Assembly (NCBI RefSeq): GCF_000006445.2
Contig: NC_006044.2
Span: 372,001-436,000, forward strand
DNA from: Debaryomyces hansenii CBS767
Taxonomy: Eukaryota; Ascomycota; Pichiomycetes; Serinales; Debaryomycetaceae
DNA: 64,000 bases
Direction of reading: 5' to 3'
Shown: positions 28,830-38,147 of the stretch, piece after piece
Numbering within the stretch: the stretch's first letter is position 1
How the letters are laid out: every line of letters starts with the position of its first letter
Translations under genes and position numbers: made by a program
The notes under the pieces: generated by a model
What the model saw: the letters and a program-made list of their open reading frames with translations, nothing else
What the model was told of the DNA's origin: nothing
Databases searched by the model: none

Positions 28830-29652
28830 ATGGGTAAATCGTATGTGTCAAGAACATGAACTAAACAGAAATGAGAGTATTACGTATCATATGTTGTAAA
28901 GGGATGAATATTCGATTGAAAATAGCACGAAGTAAAATGTCAAACTATGGATACAGAATCGAAATAAAGGAGAACATCTTGTATTATTATGGATCAGAAA
29001 CAGTTGACACTTAACATGGGAATGTCTATAAGAAAATCGGAGTAGAGGATTTTAGCAGCTTCTGTGACCTAGGTTCTGGTGCAGATTGTAATGGATGAGA
29101 AGTGAAATAGAATAAGATGTATGATACGAATCCTCAAGGAAGTTTTGTAAATTGAAAACTCAGTACTAACATAATTATAGTCGTGGTTATAGATCCGGTA
29201 CTCGTTACCTTTTTCAACGTGACTTTAAGAAGCATGGTGCTATTCCATTATCTACTTACTTGAAGACTTACAGAGTTGGTGATATCGTTGATATCAAGGC
29301 CAATGGTTCTATCCAAAAGGGTATGCCACATAAGTACTACCAAGGTAAGACTGGTATCGTTTACAACGTCACCAAGTCTGCTGTTGGTGTTATTATCTAC
29401 AAAGTTGTTGGTAACAGATACCTCGAAAAGAGAATTAACTTGAGAGTCGAACACATTAAGCACTCCGCTTGTCGTCAAGAATTCATCAACAGAGTTAAAT
29501 CTAACGCTGCTTTAAAGAGAGAAGCCAAGGCCAACGGTGAACACGTTCACTTGAAGAGACAACCTGTTAAGCCAAGAGACGCTAGAGTTGTTACTACCAA
29601 GGAAAACGTTCCACAAACCTTAGCTCCAGTTCCTTATGAAACCTTCATTTAA
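28830..29652 (+). CDS. RPL21: 60S ribosomal protein L21 (eL21), two exons
   Basis: Large-subunit protein. Exon 1 is 11 nt (28830..28840); exon 2 is 29181..29652. Splicing out the 340-bp intron splits the Ser codon and gives MGKSRGYRSGTRYLFQRDFK, the family start. The 160-residue product equals the yeast length and contains VGDIVDIKANGSIQKGMPHK, the KOW-type segment YQGKTGIVYNVT, and the conserved end ENVPQTLAPVPYETFI. Codon use is strongly biased. It is arranged head-to-tail with RPS9, 400 bp apart. Confidence 0.98.
28841..29180 (+). other. RPL21: RPL21 intron
   Basis: A 340-bp intron with donor GTATGT, perfect branch TACTAAC (29164-29170) and acceptor TATAG. Its last 19 bases (29162-29180) are identical to those of the RPS26 5'UTR intron. 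I looked for C/D snoRNA boxes and found none convincing. Confidence 0.95.
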
Positions 29653-29986
29653 TTGCTTTATTATTTTATGTTTGTTAAGTTGGAATTGAGACTTGATCGT
29701 TTTTCTTTTTAAATACAAAAACTATAAATTAATGCATGTAAAAGTATAAAACCTCCGGAGTAAGCATAACTGATTGCTTCAGTTATATACTCTTTAACTC
29801 TGTAGGAGAAACCCCAAAAAGTATTGTAACCAAAGCTTGTGCTTTACTGTGGACAAGTAGCCAAAATGAATCACGTGACACCCATACTACTAACGATAGA
29901 ACCAGTTACCAGAATCAAGGATTAAACAATGATCATAAACCCAACCAAAACAGAACGAATATTATTAGGTTTCAAAAGAGGGAAAT
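29653..29986 (+). promoter_or_regulatory. RPL21 3'UTR and COY1 promoter with E-box
   Basis: A 334-bp gap. A CACGTG (within TCACGTGA) lies at 29872-29877, 110-115 bp upstream of the COY1 ATG. A TACTAAC followed by GATAG lies near 29889-29900 and could be an intron 3' end, but I see no good donor. Confidence 0.4.
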
Positions 29987-32137
29987 ATGGCAGAAGAAGA
30001 TAAAGCCAGTTCAAACCCAGGACTAGATACAAAAATTTCTAAAGTCGAACAGGTGCAAGAAATCAAAGGTAAATCGCAAACCTCGACTTCATTCCATTCT
30101 GCATTACAGACGTGGACACAAATTGATCTTCCTTCGCTACAAAAGAAATTGGATGTTCAAGGGTTGGAGTTGAAAGATGATCAGGCAGACTCTTTATTAC
30201 GTAGGAAAAATTTGGCCACTAAGACCAAAGAGTTCAGAAAGTTAGAAGACCCTGACAAACTCGATCAAATTAAAGGATTACTCAAGTTGTATCAAAATGA
30301 AATTGACTCTTTAACAAATAAGAAGAAAGACGTGGAGGGCTATTTCTTTGGGTTTTACCGGTTGTTGGCAGAAGCACCGGATCCTAGACCTCTCTTGGAA
30401 TTATCGTTGGACGCGGTAATCGCATCCTCTGAGACTGAATCATTACGGAAGGAAGTATCAAAATTAAACGACGAGTTATCAAAGAAGGCTGATTATGATC
30501 AATTGAAACAGAGGCTTTTGAGAAATGAACAGAAATCAGCAGAATTGTTAAGTTCCAAGTTGCATGCCAAAGAAGAAGAGTTCAAGGCATTGATTGATGA
30601 AAAACAGAGCAATTGGCTCGAAAAAGAGAAGAACTATGAAAAGCAAATGCACGAGACGAAGGCAAAAGTGGAGGAATTAAGAACTTCCAAAGAAGTCACC
30701 GAGTTGCAATTGACATCGCATAATAAGCAGCTTGGAAGTACGGAAACGAATGCGTCTGCTTCTGTATTAGCAGAATTAGAAATAGTTTCAAGAGATGCAG
30801 AATCAGCTAAGAAAAGGGTATTTGAATTGGAAAAGAGAAATGAAGAACTCAGACGAGAGTTATCTAGATCCAAGAGTGATGTCGAAAGAAAGAATTTGAA
30901 GGAAGAATATGAGAAAAAGGTTTCAGAGCTTGAAGGGGAGAATGCTTTATTGATTGCTAATTTAGATCAGCATAGAAAGAAATTGGATGGCATAACTAAG
31001 GAAAATGCAAACAAGACCGATTCATTCAATAGAGAAATTTCTCAATTGACGCAGGAGGTTAAGAATTGTAAAGAAAAGCTTGAAAAAACAGGCGACTACG
31101 ACGAAATAAAGCGTGAATTGTACTTAATAAGACAAATTGAATTCGGACATGACGAAGATGGTGTTGAAGATGGGGCCGATTCTGACGGAACCGATAATAA
31201 CCGCAAGCAAATTGATTCGCTCTTGATTCAAAGAAATAAAACCTTAACTCAGGGATTGGCCGATTTCAGATCTCAGCATGAGGATTTAACTAACAGAATC
31301 AACCATTTGGATTCTAAGCTTACTAAGGCAAATGAAGAATTAGTCAAGGCGCAGGAGTTGAACCAAAGGTTAGAAAATGACTTAGCAGGTGTGCAAGACG
31401 GACAAAAGTTTAACGACAACATGAGCATGATCTCAGGCGTGAGTAGAATAACCCCAGGGCGTCCGAAAAATGGAAGTATTGCATCTTTAAACACAGTCGG
31501 CTCGTCACCTGCGGGTGATGTGTCATCCATATTACCAATAATTACCAAACAAAGAGACAGATTTAGAGATAGGAATAATGAGTTGGAAGATGATCTCAGG
31601 AAACAGTACAATATTGTTAGCGATTTGAAGAGACAAATGAACAGCCTTAAGAAAGATAATGAGGAATTATATGAAAGAACTAGATATTTGGCATCCTTCA
31701 AGAACAGCAATAATAGTGGATCAACAGAGACCCAGTCATTTAGCTCCAGAACATCTAATAGAAGACTTCTCCAGCCTAAACCAAATTCAATTGATCTTGA
31801 GCGCAACCCATACCAAGAAACGTACGAATCCAAATTGCACCCCATCGAACAATTTAGAGTCCGCGAACAGGAAAGAATTAGTTCAAAGCTTTCCCCAATA
31901 GAGCGATTATTTATTTCACTTACAAGAGCAATTCTTGCTACTAGAACTACCAGAATGCTATTTATGGTATATTGTTTCGGCCTACACTGTATTGTTATGT
32001 TTATAACAATTTATGCTATGGGCTTAAGTACCCGAATGATTCCAGAAGTGGGTATGAATAACAGTACAGGCGGAGTTGCAAACGGAGTCGCAGGAGGCCC
32101 TGATTCCATAGATAATGTAACTGAAGCTATTCCTTAG
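29987..32137 (+). CDS. COY1: Golgi golgin COY1 (CASP homologue)
   Basis: Tail-anchored coiled-coil protein of the CASP family acting as a tether within the Golgi. The 716-residue product (yeast Coy1 679) begins with the CASP N-terminal region (WTQIDLPSLQKKLDVQGLELKDDQ, ending EAPDPRPLLELS). Most of residues 120-600 is heptad-rich coiled coil, and a conserved CASP C-terminal block follows (NPYQETYESKLHPIEQFRVREQ, ERLFISLTRAILATRTTRM). One membrane span lies at about 657-680, with a short lumenal tail. The transmembrane and pre-transmembrane signature makes the assignment firm. Confidence 0.92.
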   Translation: MAEEDKASSNPGLDTKISKVEQVQEIKGKSQTSTSFHSALQTWTQIDLPSLQKKLDVQGLELKDDQADSLLRRKNLATKTKEFRKLEDPDKLDQIKGLLKLYQNEIDSLTNKKKDVEGYFFGFYRLLAEAPDPRPLLELSLDAVIASSETESLRKEVSKLNDELSKKADYDQLKQRLLRNEQKSAELLSSKLHAKEEEFKALIDEKQSNWLEKEKNYEKQMHETKAKVEELRTSKEVTELQLTSHNKQLGSTETNASASVLAELEIVSRDAESAKKRVFELEKRNEELRRELSRSKSDVERKNLKEEYEKKVSELEGENALLIANLDQHRKKLDGITKENANKTDSFNREISQLTQEVKNCKEKLEKTGDYDEIKRELYLIRQIEFGHDEDGVEDGADSDGTDNNRKQIDSLLIQRNKTLTQGLADFRSQHEDLTNRINHLDSKLTKANEELVKAQELNQRLENDLAGVQDGQKFNDNMSMISGVSRITPGRPKNGSIASLNTVGSSPAGDVSSILPIITKQRDRFRDRNNELEDDLRKQYNIVSDLKRQMNSLKKDNEELYERTRYLASFKNSNNSGSTETQSFSSRTSNRRLLQPKPNSIDLERNPYQETYESKLHPIEQFRVREQERISSKLSPIERLFISLTRAILATRTTRMLFMVYCFGLHCIVMFITIYAMGLSTRMIPEVGMNNSTGGVANGVAGGPDSIDNVTEAIP

Positions 32138-32265
32138 GCTATACTATCAGAATACTAAATAACAATTTTCTGCATATAGCCATTTCTAGTCATGTGAAGC
32201 AACCACAATAATAGATAAAGCTTGCCAACTCCTAATTGCCACCTATTGATACTTATTTATATTAG

Positions 32266-32595
32266 ATGAATCCAATTCTATTCAGCTGTATAATTTTATC
32301 ATTAATATATATCTATTACAGTTTCCGTGGTACCAGTATGTCAGAAGGTAAAAAATTAACCCAAGAAGAGCTCGATCTGGAAAACTTTAATCCAGATAAC
32401 TTGATGATTAACATGGGTGGTAAACAGGTGCCATTCAGTTCAATTAACAAGCCCCATCATGTCGTAATTGATCCAAAGCAACACAAACCTCAAGTTGATC
32501 CAAACTCGTTTCCAGATGTCGAGCCTGAAGCTAAGGCTAAGGAACAGAAATTGGAAGAAGAACGTAACAATTTGAAAGAAAAAAAGGACAGCTAA
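32266..32595 (+). CDS. Small single-pass membrane protein, hypothetical
   Basis: I do not recognise this gene. The 109-residue product has one N-terminal hydrophobic helix (residues 4-19, ILFSCIILSLIYIYYSF), then a hydrophilic region with the compact segment LENFNPDNLMINMGGKQVPF and a Lys/Glu-rich helical C-terminal end. A second ATG at 32338, with a serine-rich start (MSEGKKLTQEE), would remove the helix; the longer form is preferred because the frame starts cleanly with the helix. The composition suggests a conserved fungal membrane-anchored protein. It could be ER or mitochondrial; nothing in the sequence decides. Confidence 0.65.
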   Translation: MNPILFSCIILSLIYIYYSFRGTSMSEGKKLTQEELDLENFNPDNLMINMGGKQVPFSSINKPHHVVIDPKQHKPQVDPNSFPDVEPEAKAKEQKLEEERNNLKEKKDS

Positions 32596-32966
32596 TGGGA
32601 CTACTACATGGTTAATGATGTTACGATAGTAAGTGTGTGACGTAACTGTTACGAATTTGATACTTGATAGAATTACGATTTTTTAGAGTAATCTATTTAA
32701 ATTAGTTATGTTAAGAATATACATGGTTGATGAGACAAACTATTAAGTTTTTGTAGTATATCTTAATGGTTGCAAGCTATTGCAATTCCCAGCTACCATG
32801 AACTATTTTGTTGTACAAATTTAGCTGTGTAAAGCATTAACTATCCTTTCGATGATACCGACTATTCATATGCAGGGCGAAATCATTTGATGTAGATCTC
32901 GTTCATCAGTCAGCTTAACGAATGGGTTACTGATTTTGAAGTGTTATACAATTTGTGAAGTTAACA
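32596..32966 (+). other. Intergenic, DCR2 promoter, no gene seen
   Basis: A 371-bp AT-rich gap between two plus-strand genes. I see nothing beyond presumed 3'UTR and promoter sequence. Confidence 0.4.
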
Positions 32967-35258
32967 ATGTTTGCGCTACCTAGAAGGTGGATACGTCAAC
33001 TAGGTTATCTTTTATTGGTATTCTTTATTACGATTGTGGTTCTTCTAGTGGCGAATAGAAATAATGTTGGACTAAATGATTATTTACCAACTGGGTTTTT
33101 ACCATCATTTTTCCAGCCCGCTGCAGACCTGTTCATTGTTGATATAGCTATAAAGAATTGCTTCAAGATGAAGTCGAAGAATGAAAATTGTGGTCTTCCA
33201 GGTGCATCTGAAGGGTTAATGGGTAATTTATATGGTTCAGGCCAGTGGCTCAAGATTGATAAAGATTTAAGTCTAGGATCTTCGTGGTACCGTAAGGAAT
33301 ATTTTTCTTATAAAAAGGCAAAGAAGGAAGCATTACAAGGAAATATTCTAACGGAAGAAGGTGCAAAAGATGCAACACAAAAGAGGGGAGAGGCCGAGAA
33401 GAATAATCAAGTAATAGTTGATGTTGCGATCTCTAATCCTTTGATTGACGCCAAAATATCAGAAAATGATAAATTGAATATTCCTATGTATATTTTAAAG
33501 GAATTTCATTCCGAGAAAGTGTATGATGATGGTCATCATGATGTGTTAGTTGAAAAGCAAAAGGCAAAGATGAAGGGAGAAAAATTGCAAGCATTGACTG
33601 TGGATAAGGATAAATCTGCAAGTAATAAGATCAATATAAAATTGGAACAGGATAGGCAGGCCGCAGAAAGTGCAAATAGAGGGAAGGATAAAGAAAATGA
33701 ATTGATCAAGATAGATAAGATCAAAGGTGGTGAAGACGATGAGAAGAATCAAGAGGAAAAGAATTCGAATTCATCAAGTAAGAAGAAGCCAGAAGAGAAA
33801 GATACCCAGGAAAAAGAAAATACAGAAGAGGGTACCAAGGATGATATTAAGGACTCTGAGAATAAGAATATAGAAAAAGTAATCGAGAATAAGAAGGATG
33901 AAGCTTCACACGATGACAAGGTAAAACGTCAAAATTTAAACGAGAGAGGTACTGAAACTACTAGGCATAATTTGGAGGTAAGCTATCATATTCCAACTAA
34001 AGAAGAATTAGTCGCATCAAGATGGACTTATAAATCTAACGGTATTTGGTTGAAATATGGCAACGCGGATTCTAATGCTATAACAGGTATTGACATATTG
34101 TTTGGTGAGGATGCTGTGGACCCAAGACCGAATTGGAGATTAATTAAAGATGGTCCATTGAGAGAAGTTTTGAGTCCTTCTGATAAACCCGCGTATATTT
34201 CAATTCGGAAAGGTCCTAGAGTTGATTATAAGAAAGATATTAAACCACTCAAGGTCAACCCCGATGGAAAATTTAAAATTCTCCAGGTTGCTGACTTACA
34301 TTTCTCAACTGGTGTTGGTAAATGTAGAGATCCATCGCCGGCGGAAACAAAGTCTGGCTGCCAGGCCGATTCAAGGACATTGAAGTTTTTAGAGAAAGTG
34401 CTCGACTTAGAAAAACCGGATTTAGTCGTGTTGACTGGTGATCAGATCTTTGGCGATGAAGCAAAGGATTCAGAAACAGCTTTATTTAAAGCCTTAAATC
34501 CTTTCATCAAGAGAGGTATACCGTTTGCAGTTACCATGGGAAACCATGACGACGAGGGATCTTTGTCTAGAACAGAAATTATGAGCTTGTCTGCAAACTT
34601 ACCATATTCTTTAGCTTCCCTAGGTGCTGACGAAGTTGCCGGCGTTGGGAATTATGCTTTGACGATTGAAGGACCTTCTTCCCGTAACACAGCTATGACC
34701 TTGTTCTTTTTGGATACCCACAAGTATTCATTAAACCCAAAGGTAACCCCCGGTTATGACTGGTTGAAAGAATCTCAGTTGAAATGGTTAGAAAGAGAAG
34801 CTGCAAGTTTGCAAAAATCAATTGCAGCTTATACTCACATCCATTTATCAATGGCCTTTTTCCATATTCCCTTGCCTGAATATAGAAACCTTGACCAACC
34901 TATGGTCGGTGAAAAGAAGGAAGGCATAACTGCTCCAAGGTACAACTCTGGTGCCAGGTCCACCTTAGGAAAGTTGGGGGTATCAGTCGCCAGTGTCGGG
35001 CATGATCACTGTAATGATTACTGCTTACAAGATGCAACAAATAATGAAAATGAAAACGCTCTTTGGTTATGTTATGGTGGTGGATCTGGTGAAGGTGGCT
35101 ATGGTGGCTATGGTGGATATATAAGAAGGATGAGAGTTTTTGATATTGATACTAGTGCTGGGGAGATTAAAAGTTGGAAGAGAAAAGAAAGTGAGCCAAA
35201 TGTTGACTTTGACCACCAAACTTTGGTGTCAGGTGGTAATGTCGTTAATTCCAACTAG
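32967..35258 (+). CDS. DCR2: Calcineurin-like phosphoesterase DCR2
   Basis: Metallophosphatase of the Dcr2/Sia1/purple-acid-like group; yeast Dcr2 promotes START and down-regulates the unfolded-protein response. The frame is open from a GTG at 32955, but the first ATG is 32967, giving 763 residues. A signal-anchor helix is at about 10-30 (LGYLLLVFFITIVVLLVANR). Metal-site motifs are complete: VADLHFS, LTGDQIFGDE, GNHDDEGS and VGHDHCNDYC, all within about 430-690. Residues ~195-330 form an extremely Lys/Glu-rich insert that explains most of the extra length over S. cerevisiae Dcr2 (578 residues). Confidence 0.9.
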   Translation: MFALPRRWIRQLGYLLLVFFITIVVLLVANRNNVGLNDYLPTGFLPSFFQPAADLFIVDIAIKNCFKMKSKNENCGLPGASEGLMGNLYGSGQWLKIDKDLSLGSSWYRKEYFSYKKAKKEALQGNILTEEGAKDATQKRGEAEKNNQVIVDVAISNPLIDAKISENDKLNIPMYILKEFHSEKVYDDGHHDVLVEKQKAKMKGEKLQALTVDKDKSASNKINIKLEQDRQAAESANRGKDKENELIKIDKIKGGEDDEKNQEEKNSNSSSKKKPEEKDTQEKENTEEGTKDDIKDSENKNIEKVIENKKDEASHDDKVKRQNLNERGTETTRHNLEVSYHIPTKEELVASRWTYKSNGIWLKYGNADSNAITGIDILFGEDAVDPRPNWRLIKDGPLREVLSPSDKPAYISIRKGPRVDYKKDIKPLKVNPDGKFKILQVADLHFSTGVGKCRDPSPAETKSGCQADSRTLKFLEKVLDLEKPDLVVLTGDQIFGDEAKDSETALFKALNPFIKRGIPFAVTMGNHDDEGSLSRTEIMSLSANLPYSLASLGADEVAGVGNYALTIEGPSSRNTAMTLFFLDTHKYSLNPKVTPGYDWLKESQLKWLEREAASLQKSIAAYTHIHLSMAFFHIPLPEYRNLDQPMVGEKKEGITAPRYNSGARSTLGKLGVSVASVGHDHCNDYCLQDATNNENENALWLCYGGGSGEGGYGGYGGYIRRMRVFDIDTSAGEIKSWKRKESEPNVDFDHQTLVSGGNVVNSN

Positions 35259-35449
35259 ATTGACGTCGCAAAGGTGTACATTAGGTTGAATTTTATATAT
35301 TTATCTATGATAATATACAGTTATTCTTTAAAATCTCACGCGCAGCCTTCCACACTGAAACGTTAGATTCCAGATCGAAATATATAGGCATATTGATAGA
35401 TTATATTCTTTATTATATCTCTAACACTCTGGTAGTTTACAAAGCAATA

Positions 35450-37903
35450 ATGAATGAATTTCCAGATGAGCATAGAAATTCTACTAGTTTCACCATGCAT
35501 TTGCTGGGAGACCAAGTTTTAGGAGAATTATATCAAGATTCCAGAGAATTAAAGCAGTGGTTGATCAAATCTAATTGCCAGCATCATTACAACAAATTTA
35601 TAGAAAATGGGATAACATTCGACCTATTAAAAGAGCTAGATAGTTCATCGCTCAAAGAGATTGGGATTAATAAGTTAGGAGATAGACTAAGGTTAGAATT
35701 AGCTATTTCAAGCATGAAGTCTGAAAAATTAGCTGATAATATTACAGTGGATGAGTTGTACAAAATAATGAATTTGCATCTGACAGACAGTATTACACTG
35801 TTATCTGGGGGAAATATTAGTAACGGATCCGTATCCACTCCTACGAATGAATCAGGTACCTTGACAACTTTAACTAATAACCCATATTTGCACAGTAATG
35901 TTTCCTCCTCGTCCAATGCTGCCAATAAGGATGCTAATAAGAACGTAACGTTTATTTTGCAAGATGGATCTACAAAGAAAGTGAATGTAACTGGATGTTT
36001 CAATGCACAATCGATCAAACGTAAGGTATTGAAAAGGTTGGGAATAAAACAACAGGAGACATTATATAATACATATATCCACACATCGTTAAATAGTAAG
36101 AGTAATCCTGGTGTGAATTTACTTTTTGATGTTGAATTAGTGACCATTTGTTACTCTCCTGACAGGTTAGAAAAACATAGAATAATTTTATGTCGCAAGG
36201 ATGAATACCCTTCTGATATGGCAATTGAGAGCTCAAAAAGGCTTATGGCCAAATATGAAAGATATAGCCAAACAGATTCATTGAAAACAAAGAGCCAAGA
36301 CAATTTCAGTCAATATCATATGCCAGATCCTAGAAAGACGCATGCTAGTCCAATATTGAGAAACTTCTTTGGACAGAGGCCACCTAGTGAATTGATCTCT
36401 TCCAACTTGGCTGAATATTTTCCAGAGGCACATCAAAAGGATTTGGAAGCCACCGTACGTAATTCTGTCAGATACAGCGTTAGACTTTCACGAAGATTTA
36501 ACCTCCCATCTTCCATTCTATCCGGAGCCAGCAGTAACATTTCGATCCACAATTCACAGAATAAAAGATCATCAATTTTAAGCAATGGAACTGTGTCTGG
36601 CCCCAATGGAGCCCCAGGAACTCCATCTGTTTCATCAATGGACCAAAATTCTGTAGCGGCAAAAAGAAAGCCTAGTGGGAGGACCATTGGGGAAATGATG
36701 GTGAATAATATTAATGCAATCGACCAGGCGGTGAGCTCAAATGATGTCCAGTCTGTTTTTAGTAAACCCCAATCAATTGGATCAGATATCAGCGGTCCAG
36801 GCCAAGGTTCATTTGAACCAAAATCGATGAAATCTCATACTTCTCCTATATTGAATAGAAGTTCAATTGCTGCTAGCTTTGTTGATCCATTTCACACAGA
36901 TAATAATAGAAATTCACGTATCGAACTATTAAGCATTGATTCTGATGACGATGAAGACGATTTTATTGACGAATATGGTACATACACAAGTGGAGAGCTT
37001 GACCATGATTTTAAGGATAACATGCTCGATTCTATTTCAGAGGATGGACCTAAGAATTGGTTACAGGGTGCTCGTATTGGTGCTGGTAGTTTTGGTACAG
37101 TCTATTTAGGAATGAACCCACTCACCGGAGAGTTGATGGCTGTCAAGCAGGTAAGTTTACCCGATAAGAACAGTATAAATAATAGTCTGCAAACGGCCAT
37201 GATCGAGGCTTTACAGCACGAAATGACGTTGCTAAAGGAAATCAACCACGAAAATATTGTGAGATATCTAGGATCCTCCACAGATGATAATTTCTTGAAT
37301 ATTTTCTTAGAGTACGTTCCTGGTGGGTCGGTGCAATCGATGCTTTCCTCGTACGGTCCATTTGAGGAACCCTTGATACGGAACTTCATTCGCCAGATTC
37401 TCATCGGTCTAAGCTATCTACACGGAGAAGACATCATTCACAGAGATATCAAGGGGGCAAACATTTTGATTGACATCAAGGGAACCGTTAAAATCAGTGA
37501 TTTTGGAATCTCCAAGAAGGTGGGAAATTCCGATGTCGACATGGACGACGAGACAAATAGTCAGAAAAAAGGCGAAAGAAGAGCCTCTCTACAAGGTTCG
37601 GTCTACTGGATGGCTCCAGAAGTTGTGAAACAAACTGCCTATACAAAAAAGGCCGATATCTGGTCCGTAGGATGTCTTATTGTGGAGATGTTTACAGGTA
37701 AGCATCCATTTCCTGATTTTAGCCAGATGCAAGCTATTTTCAAAATAGGGACCCACATAACCCCCCAAATTCCAGAATGGTGTACTTCTGAAGCTAAAGA
37801 CTTTTTGTATAAGACGTTCGAGTTAGACTACGAGAAACGTCCTGACGCTATTGATATGTTAGCAGAACCGTTCCTAAACCCGTTGATTATGTCTAAACAA
37901 TGA
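35450..37903 (+). CDS. STE11: MAP kinase kinase kinase STE11
   Basis: MAPKKK shared by the mating, filamentation and osmosensing cascades. The open frame extends upstream from a TTG, but the ATG at 35450 gives the expected N terminus and 817 residues. Domain order: SAM domain (about 33-88) for Ste50 binding; Ras-binding-like domain (VTFILQDGSTKKVNVTGCFNAQSIKRK, about 164-237); a Ser-rich autoinhibitory linker; kinase domain (about 533-813) with GAGSFG glycine loop, AVKQV lysine, HRDIKGAN catalytic loop, DFGISKK, and the MAPE activation-segment end. The whole architecture fits Ste11. Confidence 0.95.
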   Translation: MNEFPDEHRNSTSFTMHLLGDQVLGELYQDSRELKQWLIKSNCQHHYNKFIENGITFDLLKELDSSSLKEIGINKLGDRLRLELAISSMKSEKLADNITVDELYKIMNLHLTDSITLLSGGNISNGSVSTPTNESGTLTTLTNNPYLHSNVSSSSNAANKDANKNVTFILQDGSTKKVNVTGCFNAQSIKRKVLKRLGIKQQETLYNTYIHTSLNSKSNPGVNLLFDVELVTICYSPDRLEKHRIILCRKDEYPSDMAIESSKRLMAKYERYSQTDSLKTKSQDNFSQYHMPDPRKTHASPILRNFFGQRPPSELISSNLAEYFPEAHQKDLEATVRNSVRYSVRLSRRFNLPSSILSGASSNISIHNSQNKRSSILSNGTVSGPNGAPGTPSVSSMDQNSVAAKRKPSGRTIGEMMVNNINAIDQAVSSNDVQSVFSKPQSIGSDISGPGQGSFEPKSMKSHTSPILNRSSIAASFVDPFHTDNNRNSRIELLSIDSDDDEDDFIDEYGTYTSGELDHDFKDNMLDSISEDGPKNWLQGARIGAGSFGTVYLGMNPLTGELMAVKQVSLPDKNSINNSLQTAMIEALQHEMTLLKEINHENIVRYLGSSTDDNFLNIFLEYVPGGSVQSMLSSYGPFEEPLIRNFIRQILIGLSYLHGEDIIHRDIKGANILIDIKGTVKISDFGISKKVGNSDVDMDDETNSQKKGERRASLQGSVYWMAPEVVKQTAYTKKADIWSVGCLIVEMFTGKHPFPDFSQMQAIFKIGTHITPQIPEWCTSEAKDFLYKTFELDYEKRPDAIDMLAEPFLNPLIMSKQ

Positions 37904-38147
37904 GTATACTACATATTATGTTGTTACCAAATATGTCGCGTCACTCCACTATTTGTGGTCATTCACGACATTGCAGTTATTAATATTCTTCTTATATCAA
38001 TAGTCAAAGAGCATACAGTGAATATAAACTAGATTAAAGGTAGATAAACTTGTAGAATCTATAATACGGATGACCTAGGGCATCAATTGAAAGTAAGAAT
38101 TATTTAAGTTATTGATATTATCACGTAACGTTAATAATTAAACTAGA

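Noticed and set aside
28841..29180. Intron-encoded snoRNA in RPL21
   Set aside because: No RTGATGA/CTGA box pair and no clear H/ACA hairpin could be found by eye; a dedicated search could revise this.
29886..29905. COY1 leader intron from TACTAAC followed by GATAG
   Set aside because: No acceptable donor was found upstream and the branch-to-acceptor distance would be only 5 nt.
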